From JAGOEF01 sp029564465 (GTDB lineage: Bacteria; Bacteroidota; Bacteroidia; Bacteroidales; ML635J-15): a DNA stretch of 64,000 bases. Within the stretch, counting starts at the first letter, position 1. Every line of letters starts with the position of its first letter. The notes beneath the pieces are model-generated. The model was not told the DNA's origin. It saw only the letters and a program-made list of their open reading frames with translations, and did no database searches. The position numbers and the translations under genes are program-made. The stretch covers positions 11,941-75,940 of the forward strand of contig JAKQPY010000154.1 in NCBI GenBank assembly GCA_029564465.1. Reading direction: 5' to 3'. Below are positions 9,237 through 17,041 of this stretch, one piece after another.

Positions 9237-10358
9237 ATGGGAAAAGTACAGGGCATAATAGCAGCCATATTCTATTTTTTGTTTTCGCTGAATGGCCATG
9301 CCCAGAAAAGCCACGAGCTACGCGCAGATATTATCAGCGGTGTGATAGCCCCTCATTACTCAGATATGGCAGTCCTCCGGCAAAGTCCGGTTCTCGGTGC
9401 AAGTTTACAGTATAGCTATTCACCGGAAGCACTCAATGTATTTGACCATAGCTATAAGCGACCCGAATATGGTTTGGGTATCGAATTTATCAATCTGGGT
9501 AATCCCGAAATGCTGGGCAGTTCCAGTGCACTTTACCTGCATTGGGGATTTCATGCAATTAAAAACGAAAAAATACGCTTGAAATTCTGGTTTGCACCGG
9601 GTATGGCATACGTTTCGAAAATTTACGGAATCGACAATCCCGAGAATACAGCCATCAGCAACCACAACAACATCTATTTCAAATTGGCTTCAAGCTTTGC
9701 CTATTCTCTTAACAAAAACCTGAGCCTGACGACAACAGCTTCAATTACCCATTACTCAAACGGGGCAACACGCTACCCCAACCGGGGATTGAACCAGCTG
9801 AATATTTCGCTGGGAGCAGCGTGGATTATTCAGCGAATCTACGACAGTACAATACCCAAATCTTACCCTGAAAAAGGCTTTGAAGGCTGGCTTATTGGAA
9901 CCGCAGGCCGCTGCGATTCCTATTCTACCGGAATCAACAGCTCCGGTGTTCAGTTCTGGTGCAATACCATCACCCTGGGTGCAGCATACCGATACAGTTT
10001 TTGGGGGAAAGCAGGTATTTCGGTCGATGGAATTATTAACCGCGCCGACCACCATTACTGGGATGTGAACTGGGACAAAATACTTCCTGTCCCGGATCAG
10101 ACTTTTATGGATTATTTCAGAATTGGTTTGTGTGGAGGTCACGAGTTTTCTTACAAAAATTTCGGATTTCTTACTTATGCAGGGTTTTATGTGTACAGTA
10201 AGATTAAACCCTACGACTGGTCGTATTTCAGGACCGGATTCCGGTATTATATCAAGCCGGTTGTACTAAACCTGACACTGAAATCGGTCGGGTTCAAGGC
10301 ACAGTATCTTGAGTTCGGCATTGGCTTGTACCTGAACAATTATAAGAAGAAAGCCTAG
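9237..10358 (+). CDS. PagL-like acyloxyacyl hydrolase (lipid A deacylase), outer membrane
   Basis: This 373-residue protein has a signal peptide (cleavage near NGHAQ) and alternating beta-strands as expected for an outer-membrane barrel. The active-site block HYSNGATRYPNRGLNQLN has candidate catalytic His172 and Ser174, as in the PagL/acyloxyacyl hydrolase family, which removes the 3-O acyl chain from lipid A. It is about twice the length of Pseudomonas PagL, as is common in Bacteroidota, with extra barrel-like sequence after the motif. The stop of the SAM hydrolase is one base upstream. Function is inferred from the motif; specificity is not known. Confidence 0.82.
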   Translation: MGKVQGIIAAIFYFLFSLNGHAQKSHELRADIISGVIAPHYSDMAVLRQSPVLGASLQYSYSPEALNVFDHSYKRPEYGLGIEFINLGNPEMLGSSSALYLHWGFHAIKNEKIRLKFWFAPGMAYVSKIYGIDNPENTAISNHNNIYFKLASSFAYSLNKNLSLTTTASITHYSNGATRYPNRGLNQLNISLGAAWIIQRIYDSTIPKSYPEKGFEGWLIGTAGRCDSYSTGINSSGVQFWCNTITLGAAYRYSFWGKAGISVDGIINRADHHYWDVNWDKILPVPDQTFMDYFRIGLCGGHEFSYKNFGFLTYAGFYVYSKIKPYDWSYFRTGFRYYIKPVVLNLTLKSVGFKAQYLEFGIGLYLNNYKKKA

Positions 10359-10370
10359 CCTTTCAAAACA

Positions 10371-10460
10371 ATCCGCAGGATTTCGATATTGGAATCGGGA
10401 ATAGTTGCTCACAAAATTATTTTGTAATACCTCTATCCAGGACGAGAAAATCCTGCGGAT
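10371..10460. repeat. 13-bp inverted repeat between convergent genes
   Basis: ATCCGCAGGATTT at 10371-10383 is exactly complementary to AAATCCTGCGGAT at 10448-10460, with a 64-nt loop. It sits between the convergent PagL-like and gamma-subunit genes. It could end transcription both ways or be a small mobile remnant. The arms lack a long T-run. Confidence 0.6.
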
Positions 10461-10476
10461 CTGAATTTGTTATAAT

Positions 10477-10884
10477 TTATTTTTGCAAGGTGTTGAACTT
10501 TTTCTGAGCCCATGGCGAAGCAAGCCGTTCAGCAGTTTTAATTGTCAATACATACGATTCATCGTCATGCTGCTGAGAATAATACATGTGTAAAGCCATG
10601 GCAATGGCTACCTGTGTTTCATCATCAGAAGAGATAACTTGCACTTCGTTGGTTTCAATGGTTTCTACCTGTGATTTTGCGATGGGTTGAATCTCAGTTT
10701 TTTCAGCTGCTTGCTGCTTCGCCGCTTTATATTCCTTTCGGTTCAGAACCCGCTGAAATTGCCTGAGAACAATCGAAATTGTCCACAATGCAAGAGAAAC
10801 CACCGAAATACCGGTGATGAAAATGGTTAACGCCTGCTCATCAACAGCCGATGGATTAAAAGTCATTGAAAGAAAATTCAACAT
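10477..10884 (-). CDS. OadG-like gamma subunit, second copy
   Basis: This 135-residue protein has one N-terminal membrane helix (ALTIFITGISVVSLALWTIS), a basic stretch (QRVLNRKEYKAAKQQ) and a C-terminal block shared with the gamma subunit at 13872-14255: a DDET/DDTR acidic motif, IAMALHMYYSQQHDDESYVL and ERLASPWAQKKF. In Na+-translocating decarboxylases this small subunit stabilises the complex and holds zinc. This copy is separated from the main operon by a terminator and two small genes. It may serve another decarboxylase such as an oxaloacetate or glutaconyl-CoA enzyme, or be an alternative subunit. Confidence 0.75.
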   Translation of the reverse strand: MLNFLSMTFNPSAVDEQALTIFITGISVVSLALWTISIVLRQFQRVLNRKEYKAAKQQAAEKTEIQPIAKSQVETIETNEVQVISSDDETQVAIAMALHMYYSQQHDDESYVLTIKTAERLASPWAQKKFNTLQK

Positions 10885-10982
10885 AGTTTTAAATATTTTA
10901 TTCGATTATTATACATTTTATTTATTCTCGACATGTCACATGTTTCGAGTTTAAAAATCCCGTTTGTTCTTTGAAATTTCAA

Positions 10983-11120
10983 TTACAAGAACACTTTAAC
11001 CACAACCACTGCGATTACAAAAATCACGATAAAAACCACCAGCAGGGTTTTCGATATATTATCCATGGGCTCTTTATCATCCTTGCCCATACGGGGTTCT
11101 CCATATTTTTTATTTTCCAT
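10983..11120 (-). CDS. Small single-pass membrane protein, 45 residues
   Basis: Reading the minus strand from the ATG at 11120 to the TAA at 10983 gives 45 residues: a charged 20-residue N-terminus (MENKKYGEPRMGKDDKEPMD) followed by a hydrophobic segment of about 20 residues (TLLVVFIVIFVIAVVVV) ending KVFL. The sharp charged/hydrophobic split argues for a real tail-anchored or single-pass protein. It lies 98 bases upstream of the second gamma subunit on the same strand and might be part of that complex. I do not recognise a family. Confidence 0.5.
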   Translation of the reverse strand: MENKKYGEPRMGKDDKEPMDNISKTLLVVFIVIFVIAVVVVKVFL

Positions 11121-11253
11121 AATTCATTTTTTTAATGTGATATAATATCTTATGCTTACCAATTTACCTCCCATAAATTATTGGGCGGAACAGTAAATAC
11201 GCATAATGCTTTCGCCCTTTCGGACAAAAGACACTTAAAAACAACCGGATGAA

Positions 11254-11613
11254 TTATGACAGTGGAGGGCCACGCTTTTCGTTAACCGAAAAGTAATTGC
11301 TTTGGGTAAAAACAGATTTGGGAATAGCTACATTGTGCAAATAGAATGATAAAAATGTGCTATATTCAGGGTTGAACGAGATAAAACAGGCGTGCATTAC
11401 CCGTTGAGGAGTCTGTTTTATCTGGTGCAGGTCGTTCGAAACAGGAAGTTTGGTTGGGTGGAACAGATTGTATGCCAACAACAAATCTTTGGGTAAAATT
11501 GACGGCTCCGACTCGTGGAACAAGATTACTTCAGACTGCGCAAACTGATTTGCCCATAGTCCCGAAAAGGCAAAATTCAGAACAAAAAACAGTATGAATG
11601 CCAAACGCTTCAT
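11254..11613 (-). CDS. Hypothetical secreted protein
   Basis: This 119-residue protein is read from the ATG at 11613, chosen because it starts a clear signal peptide (MKRLAFILFFVLNFAFSGLWA); the frame stays open 26 codons further upstream without good initiation context. The mature part, about 95 residues, has no motif I recognise and is rich in Phe and Ser. It sits between the decarboxylase operon terminator and the small membrane protein, all on the minus strand. Confidence 0.5.
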   Translation of the reverse strand: MKRLAFILFFVLNFAFSGLWANQFAQSEVILFHESEPSILPKDLLLAYNLFHPTKLPVSNDLHQIKQTPQRVMHACFISFNPEYSTFLSFYLHNVAIPKSVFTQSNYFSVNEKRGPPLS

Positions 11614-11713
11614 AGTGCAAAGTAAGCAAAAAAATGGTTTCCCGAAAATGTTATTTGATATGCAATTTCGCGCTACCAATTCTCTATCCATATTTTATAT
11701 CCGGAGTACAATA

Positions 11714-11742
11714 AAAAAAGCCTGCGTTCAACAGGCTTTTTT
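11714..11742 (-). terminator. Intrinsic terminator of the decarboxylase operon
   Basis: An 11-bp stem, AAAAAAGCCTG (11714-11724) and CAGGCTTTTTT (11732-11742), with a 7-nt loop. It lies 18 bases after the beta-subunit stop, and the minus-strand product ends in a U-run. Confidence 0.85.
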
Positions 11743-11759
11743 AAGGTCAAATATGATTT

Positions 11760-13403
11760 TTACAATAAGAAACTCAGCAAAATACCCGCAGCAATAGCTG
11801 ATCCGATTACTCCGGCTACATTGGGTCCCATGGCATGCATCAGAAGGTAGTTGGTACGGTCAGCTTTTAGACCCATATCGTGAACCACACGGGCACTGTC
11901 GGGAACTGCCGAAACACCGGCGGCACCAACCATTGGATTTATCGGATCATCTTTAGGCGACAGCCAATTCATCACTTTTGCCACCATAACCCCACCTGCA
12001 GTAGCAAACATAAACGAAAGTGCACCCAGTCCAAAAATCAGAATAGAACTGGAGGTGAGGAAAACATCCGCCTGAGTTGAGGCACCCACCGAAACACCCA
12101 CAAGAATAGTAATGGTATCGAGCAGTGCATTACCTGCTGAATCAGCCAATCGTCGGGTAACTCCGCTCTCTTTAAGCAGGTTCCCCAGGAAGAGCATTCC
12201 GAGTAGTGGCAGTGACGTAGGTGTAAGATATGCGGTAAGCAGAAGTCCAATTATCGGGAAAAGGATTTTCTCGAGTTTCGAAACCTGTCGTGGATCTTTC
12301 ATCTTGATTTTACGCTCACGCTTCGAAGTAAGCAGCAGAATCACCGGCGGCTGAATCACAGGAACAAGGGCCATATAGGAATATGCGGCAATGGCAATCG
12401 GACCAATCAGGTTTTTGGCTATAATGGGATCACCCGCCGCAGTATAGCCCAGAATATTCACCCCGTTGGCCAGCTTTGACGCAGTAAAAATAGATGTTGG
12501 TCCGTCGGCACCACCAATGATGCCAATTGCACCGGCCTCGGCAGGATGGAAACCCACCATAAGGGCAAGGATAAATACTGCAAAAATACCAAATTGGGCA
12601 GCAGCACCCAGCAACATCAGTTTCGGCTTCGAAATAAGAGCCGAAAAATCGGTAATAGCTCCTAAGCCTAAGAAAATCAATGGAGGATACCAGCCATTGA
12701 TAACCCCGCCATAGATAAAGTTCATCACCGATCCGGGTTCATATACACCGAGTCCCAGATTGAAGTCAACGGCCTGAAACATTGGGATATTACCGATAAT
12801 TACACCGAAACCTATGGGCACCAATAACAGTGGTTCGTAATGATACTTAATAGCAAGGAAAATAAAAAACAAACCGACCAGCAACATAATTCCATGACCC
12901 CAGGTGGCATTGGCGAATCCGGTATATTCCCAAAAAGTTTTCATGCCAATATAAGCCCCGGAATGCTGTTCATATTGCAATTTATCGCTCAATTGCAAAA
13001 TCTCATTTGAAATTTTTCCATGCCGCGGGCACAGTTTCACGGTGTCATACTTAAGATTATAACCGGTAGAGGCTGTGCCCAGTTTTTTGCCATAGTGAAC
13101 CGTGGCTTTGGGTAAAAATTCCATGAAAATGGTATCGTTTCTCACCGACCAGAATCCCTGATAGGTTTGCTTTGCTGAGTCCATCTCGAAGGTTCCGTCT
13201 TCGTTAAATTCGATTGATTTCAATCGAGTGGTAACCCTGGCTTTTTCGCCCGCTTTAGGCTTTATCGGGGTAGCAAAGTACCCATCCGATTCGTTCATCC
13301 ATTTGCCACTGAGCAATACCTTCTTTACGTCTTCATCGCCGGCTTTGGCAAACGAAAACAACAAAGGAAGAGCCAGCAACAGTAATAATATTTTTTTCAT
13401 CAT
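11760..13403 (-). CDS. mmdB: Na+-translocating decarboxylase beta subunit with N-terminal exported domain
   Basis: This is the membrane carboxybiotin decarboxylase and Na+ pump subunit (OadB/MmdB family). Residues 1-21 are a signal peptide. Residues 22-150 form a soluble, beta-rich, lipocalin-like domain (for example LSGKWMNESDGYF, FNEDGTFEMDSA, GFWSVRNDTIFMEF). The usual polytopic OadB part begins near residue 168. It holds GGADGPTSIF (297-306, with the Na+-site Asp300) and the C-terminal GAAGVSAVPDSARVVHDMG and HAMGPNVAGVIG blocks. At 547 residues it is about 150 longer than ordinary OadB, all from the N-terminal addition. It is the last gene of the operon and starts 14 bases after the biotin-carrier stop. 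Confidence 0.93.
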   Translation of the reverse strand: MMKKILLLLLALPLLFSFAKAGDEDVKKVLLSGKWMNESDGYFATPIKPKAGEKARVTTRLKSIEFNEDGTFEMDSAKQTYQGFWSVRNDTIFMEFLPKATVHYGKKLGTASTGYNLKYDTVKLCPRHGKISNEILQLSDKLQYEQHSGAYIGMKTFWEYTGFANATWGHGIMLLVGLFFIFLAIKYHYEPLLLVPIGFGVIIGNIPMFQAVDFNLGLGVYEPGSVMNFIYGGVINGWYPPLIFLGLGAITDFSALISKPKLMLLGAAAQFGIFAVFILALMVGFHPAEAGAIGIIGGADGPTSIFTASKLANGVNILGYTAAGDPIIAKNLIGPIAIAAYSYMALVPVIQPPVILLLTSKRERKIKMKDPRQVSKLEKILFPIIGLLLTAYLTPTSLPLLGMLFLGNLLKESGVTRRLADSAGNALLDTITILVGVSVGASTQADVFLTSSSILIFGLGALSFMFATAGGVMVAKVMNWLSPKDDPINPMVGAAGVSAVPDSARVVHDMGLKADRTNYLLMHAMGPNVAGVIGSAIAAGILLSFLL

Positions 13404-13417
13404 TTAAATCTGTTAAA

Positions 13418-13858
13418 TTAGGCAATTTCGACCAAAACATCGTTCTGCATTACAGCCTGACCCTTGGATACTTTGACAGAACTTATCGTTCCATCAAACT
13501 CGGTCAAGATGTTATTTTCCATTTTCATGGCTTCCATCACCAGCAATATATCTCCTTTTTTTACGATATCCCCTTCTTTTACTTTCATCTCGAGAATAAG
13601 ACCTGGAAGCGGCGACATTACCGGTTTTCCTTTACCTGCTGCTTTTGGCTCGGCTACTGTTTTTGCGACTGCAGGTTCTGTTGCTTTTGGTTTAGCAGCA
13701 GGACTAATCACCGGTTTTGGTTTAGGAGCTTCAACTTCCGACAAAACTTCAACCCGGTGAGTCTGGCCGTTTACAATTACCTCAGCCATGCTGTCTTCGA
13801 TGGCCCCAACACTTACTTCGTAAAGGTTTCCGTTAATTTTAAACTTAAAATCTTTCAT
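13418..13858 (-). CDS. mmdC: Biotin carboxyl carrier subunit of methylmalonyl-CoA decarboxylase
   Basis: This 146-residue biotinyl carrier shuttles CO2 from the carboxyltransferase to the membrane subunit. The start is the ATG at 13858 (MKDFKFKING); the open frame extends 25 codons further but runs into the gamma-subunit gene. Residues 1-45 form a small beta domain and residues 46-80 an Ala/Pro/Lys-rich flexible linker. The last 65 residues form the biotinyl domain with VMEAMKMEN and target Lys112. Length and architecture match Bacteroidota MmdC/OadA-C proteins. Spacing to both neighbours is 13-14 bases. Confidence 0.95.
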   Translation of the reverse strand: MKDFKFKINGNLYEVSVGAIEDSMAEVIVNGQTHRVEVLSEVEAPKPKPVISPAAKPKATEPAVAKTVAEPKAAGKGKPVMSPLPGLILEMKVKEGDIVKKGDILLVMEAMKMENNILTEFDGTISSVKVSKGQAVMQNDVLVEIA

Positions 13859-13871
13859 CTTCAATATTTTA

Positions 13872-14255
13872 TTAATTCTTGAATACATCAAATTTCTTAT
13901 GTGCCCAGGGCGAGGCAACCCGCTCGTGAACATTTATTCCAAGCACAAACGATTCATCATCATGGTGCTCGTTAAAGCAGAGGTGCATTGCCATTGCAAT
14001 AGCGATGCGCGTGTCGTCTTCGGTAGATACAACAGGAGTAGTATCTGGCACGGGTTGCTGTCCGGTCTGGTTTTGTTTGGCCAAAAGTTTTGCGGCTTTT
14101 CTTTCCTTACGCGTCAGTACATTTTGAAACTGTTTTAAAATTACTGCGATTGCATAAAGTGCAATAAAGACTACAATAATTCCTGTCAGGAAAATAGTCC
14201 AGGCTTGCTCATCTATGGCAGAGGTGTCGAACGAAATTGCATTAATTATCCACAT
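13872..14255 (-). CDS. mmdD: Gamma/delta small membrane subunit (OadG family)
   Basis: This 127-residue protein has one N-terminal transmembrane helix (WTIFLTGIIVVFIALYAIAVIL), a Lys/Arg-rich segment (QNVLTRKERKAAK), a Pro/Gln linker and a conserved C-terminus (IAIAMAMHLCFNEHHDDESFVL, ERVASPWAHKKF). His and acidic residues there could bind zinc, as known for OadG. It lies between the carboxyltransferase and biotin-carrier genes, 9 and 13 bases away, so it is the operon's own assembly subunit. It resembles the separate copy at 10477-10884 along its whole length. Confidence 0.88.
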   Translation of the reverse strand: MWIINAISFDTSAIDEQAWTIFLTGIIVVFIALYAIAVILKQFQNVLTRKERKAAKLLAKQNQTGQQPVPDTTPVVSTEDDTRIAIAMAMHLCFNEHHDDESFVLGINVHERVASPWAHKKFDVFKN

Positions 14256-14264
14256 AAGCCTATA

Positions 14265-15824
14265 TTATAAAGGTATATTACAATGTTTCTTTGCGGGGCG
14301 GCTGTCGCGCTTGCTGGCAAGCGAAGCCAAAGCCCTGATAATGCGGAAACGCGTATTGCGCGGTTCAATTACATCATCAATAAAACCATATTTGGCAGCC
14401 TGATAGGGATTGGCAAACTTGTCGCGGTATTCGGCTTCCTTTTCGGCCATAAACTGAGCTTTTTCTTCGGGTGATGCAAGATTTTTCAGTTCTTTGAACA
14501 TCAACACTTCGATAGCTCCCTGAGCACCCATAACTGCAATCTCGGCAGATGGCCAGGCATAATTCAAATCGCTTTTCAGTTGCTTGCAGGCCATTACATC
14601 GTGTGCACCTCCGTATGATTTACGAAGAGTAACAGTAACCTTAGGAACGGTTGCTTCACCATAGGCAAACATCAGTTTTGCACCGTTGGTAATAATACCG
14701 CCATATTCCTGTACCGAACCCGGCATAAATCCGGGAACGTCAACCAGGGTAACCAGTGGAATATTGAAAGCATCGCAGAAACGAACGAAGCGAGCTCCCT
14801 TTTTCGATGAGTCCACGTCGAGCACACCGGCAAGAAACGCAGGCTGATTGGCAACAATACCCACCGATTGTCCGTTGAAACGGGCAAAACCCACCACCAG
14901 ATTGCGTGCATAGTCTTTATGTACTTCGAGGAAGTCGCCATCGTCAACAATCAGGTGGATGATATCGAGCACATTGTATGGTTTGTTCGGATTTTCAGGT
15001 ACAATAGTGTTCAACCTGTCGTCAACCCTGTCGATGGGATCAGTGCATTCAACCATCGGCGTAGTTTCCATGTTGTTTTGTGGCATGAACGAAAGCAGTT
15101 TACGCAGGGTGGCTATGCCCTCTTCCTCGTTTGCCGAAGTGAAGTGGGTAACACCAGATTTTACAGCATGTACTTTTGCACCACCCAGATCTTCGACGGT
15201 GATATCTTCGCCGGTAACCGTTTTGGTCACTTTGGGACCGGTTACAAACATGTAACTGTTGTCTTCAGTCATCAGAATATAATCGGTCAGTGCAGGAGAG
15301 TACACCGCTCCACCGGCACAGGGTCCGAAAATGGCGGATAACTGGGGAATAACTCCCGAGGCTTCGATGTTTCGCTGAAATATTTCGGCATAGCCAGCCA
15401 GACTCTGAACGCCTTCCTGAATACGCGCACCGCCTGAGTCATTAAGTCCGATAACAGGAGCACCCACCTTCATGGCCATGTCCATAATCTTACAGATTTT
15501 TTTTGCAAAAGTTTCGGAGAGAGACCCGCCAAAAACCGTAAAATCCTGCGAAAACACATACACCAATCTCCCGTCGATAGTACCGTAACCGGTTATAACA
15601 CCATCACCCAGATAAGTTTCCTTTTCGAGACCGAAATCAACGCAACGGTGTGTTACGAACATGTCGAATTCTTCGAAACTACCCGGATCAAGCAGTAATT
15701 CGATGCGCTCACGTGCAGTGAGTTTTCCTTTGTCGTGCTGGGCTTGTATGCGTTTTTCGCCACCACCAAGTCTGGCCTCGGCACGCTTTGCTACAAGCTC
15801 TCCAATTTTGTTTTCAATTGCCAT
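14265..15824 (-). CDS. mmdA: Methylmalonyl-CoA decarboxylase alpha subunit (carboxyltransferase)
   Basis: This 519-residue protein belongs to the acyl-CoA carboxyltransferase family (PccB/MmdA). It moves the carboxyl group of methylmalonyl-CoA to biotin, giving propionyl-CoA. Typical blocks are KLTARERIELLLDPGSFEE, a GGSLSETFAKKICKIMDMA segment, the acyl-CoA oxyanion block LNDSGGARIQEGV, GPCAGGAVYSPALTDYILM and, in the C-terminal half, VDVPGFMPGSVQEYGGII and YGGAHDVMACKQL. Without context it could be read as propionyl-CoA carboxylase beta. The adjacent beta and gamma membrane subunits favour the Na+-pumping decarboxylase. Confidence 0.95.
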   Translation of the reverse strand: MAIENKIGELVAKRAEARLGGGEKRIQAQHDKGKLTARERIELLLDPGSFEEFDMFVTHRCVDFGLEKETYLGDGVITGYGTIDGRLVYVFSQDFTVFGGSLSETFAKKICKIMDMAMKVGAPVIGLNDSGGARIQEGVQSLAGYAEIFQRNIEASGVIPQLSAIFGPCAGGAVYSPALTDYILMTEDNSYMFVTGPKVTKTVTGEDITVEDLGGAKVHAVKSGVTHFTSANEEEGIATLRKLLSFMPQNNMETTPMVECTDPIDRVDDRLNTIVPENPNKPYNVLDIIHLIVDDGDFLEVHKDYARNLVVGFARFNGQSVGIVANQPAFLAGVLDVDSSKKGARFVRFCDAFNIPLVTLVDVPGFMPGSVQEYGGIITNGAKLMFAYGEATVPKVTVTLRKSYGGAHDVMACKQLKSDLNYAWPSAEIAVMGAQGAIEVLMFKELKNLASPEEKAQFMAEKEAEYRDKFANPYQAAKYGFIDDVIEPRNTRFRIIRALASLASKRDSRPAKKHCNIPL

Positions 15825-15847
15825 TTTTAAAATCTTATAATTACGTA

Positions 15848-16264
15848 TTATTTTATTTCTGCAGCATGTCCGCAGAATTCTGTCAAAACACTACAGGTCG
15901 ATTTCGGATGCAAAAATCCGATATGAAGACCTTCGGCACCCTTGCGCGGTGCTTTATCGATAAGGGTAACTCCTTTTGCTTCGGTTTCCGACAATGCAGC
16001 CGCAATATCATCCACGGCAAAGGCAATATGGTGAATTCCTTCCCCTTTTTTCTCGATGAATTTTGCTACTGTGCTTTCGGGATCGGTAGGTTCAAGCAAT
16101 TCGATTTTTGTCTGGCCAACCATAAAAAATGCCGTTTTTACTTTCTGATCACGGACTTCTTCTACGGCATAACATTTGAGGCCAAGTACGCCCTCGTAAT
16201 AAGGCAGGCATGCTTCAATACTATTTACAGCAATGCCAATGTGCTCGATGTGGGAGATTTTCAT
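15848..16264 (-). CDS. mce: Methylmalonyl-CoA epimerase
   Basis: This 138-residue vicinal-oxygen-chelate fold enzyme interconverts the R and S forms of methylmalonyl-CoA, feeding the decarboxylase. I start at the ATG at 16264 (MKISHIEHIGIAV); the frame is open 57 codons upstream but that stretch contains the promoter box. Metal-ligand candidates are in HIEHIGIAV, the KIELLEPT block and GIHHIAFAVDD. It is the first gene of a five-gene minus-strand operon and starts 23 bases before mmdA. Confidence 0.94.
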   Translation of the reverse strand: MKISHIEHIGIAVNSIEACLPYYEGVLGLKCYAVEEVRDQKVKTAFFMVGQTKIELLEPTDPESTVAKFIEKKGEGIHHIAFAVDDIAAALSETEAKGVTLIDKAPRKGAEGLHIGFLHPKSTCSVLTEFCGHAAEIK

Positions 16265-16284
16265 TTTTTTTTGAAATTTCGTCG

Positions 16285-16292
16285 CAAATATA
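16285..16292 (-). promoter_or_regulatory. Promoter -7 box of the mce-mmdABCD operon
   Basis: The minus strand reads TATATTTG, an exact TAnnTTTG match, 20 bases upstream of the mce ATG. No clear -33 TTG was found. It is divergent to the sigma-factor gene. Confidence 0.5.
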
Positions 16293-16399
16293 CATATTCT
16301 GAAAAGGTTTAATTCTTTTTTCATTAAAAAATGAGCTTTGATTTTTATGTTCTTTAAAACAATTTTAAATTCGCCGTTCAGAGTCAGAAAGTTTTTTAT

Positions 16400-16429
16400 T
16401 TGAAACAGACAACTCATTATTAATTTTAC
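16400..16429 (+). promoter_or_regulatory. Possible promoter of the sigma-factor/adhesin operon
   Basis: TTTG at 16400-16403, an 18-nt spacer and TAATTTTA at 16422-16429 (last base of the consensus TAnnTTTG replaced) lie about 25 bases before the sigma-factor ATG. Confidence 0.35.
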
Positions 16430-16453
16430 CGTCAATACATCGAAAAGGGTAAT

Positions 16454-17041
16454 ATGGATCTGAACAGCAGGGATAATGCGGAAAGAATCTTAGACGGCTG
16501 CATCAGGGGCGATTCCAAATGCCAGCAGATTCTCTACGAGAGCCTGTATCGCAGAATGCTTGGGGTCTGCCTTCGGTACGCATCGTGTAACGAAGAAGCC
16601 AAAGACCTGTTGCATGATGGGTTCATTAAGGTCTTTGAAAAACTGAAATACTTTAAGCACAGCGGTTCGCTCGAAGGCTGGATCAGAAAAATTATTGTTA
16701 ATAATGCCATCGACAACCTTCGGAAACATCGTTCGGAGTTTCTTGAATACGAAGGCGAAAACAAGTTTGAAAGGCTCGAAGATCAATCGGATGACGAAAT
16801 CAATCAAATGAAACTTGCCAACCTGAAAGCCGAAAGAATTATCGAACTTATTCAGACCCTTTCCCCCGCTTACAAAGCTGTGTTTAACCTGTATGTGATC
16901 GAAGAATATTCACACAAAGAAATTGCTGAAATGCTGGGTATAAGTGTTGGGACATCGAAATCGAATCTGGCTAAGGCAAAATTGAGATTAAAACAAATGT
17001 ATGTCGAAAAATATAGTCATGTTGAAAATGAAACAGTTTGA
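16454..17041 (+). CDS. ECF (sigma-70 family) RNA polymerase sigma factor
   Basis: This 195-residue protein has the two domains of an extracytoplasmic-function sigma factor. Region 2 covers residues about 25-95 (LYESLYRRMLGVCLRYASCN, KDLLHDGFIKVFEKL, GWIRKIIVNNAIDNLRK). Region 4 covers about 130-185 (LSPAYKAVFNLYVIEEYSHK, a helix-turn-helix EIAEMLGISVGTSKSNLAKAK). It directs polymerase to a small regulon and is normally held by an anti-sigma factor. The next gene starts inside its 3' end (14-base overlap), so the two are translationally coupled. Confidence 0.95.
   Translation: MDLNSRDNAERILDGCIRGDSKCQQILYESLYRRMLGVCLRYASCNEEAKDLLHDGFIKVFEKLKYFKHSGSLEGWIRKIIVNNAIDNLRKHRSEFLEYEGENKFERLEDQSDDEINQMKLANLKAERIIELIQTLSPAYKAVFNLYVIEEYSHKEIAEMLGISVGTSKSNLAKAKLRLKQMYVEKYSHVENETV

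Noticed and set aside
10927..10949. Dyad with CTCGACATGT arm upstream of the second gamma subunit
   Set aside because: The arms differ by a two-base insertion, and no regulator gene is nearby, so chance is likely.
16265..16435. N-terminal extension of the epimerase frame
   Set aside because: The extension is longer than family members, overlaps a promoter box and has no conserved sequence.
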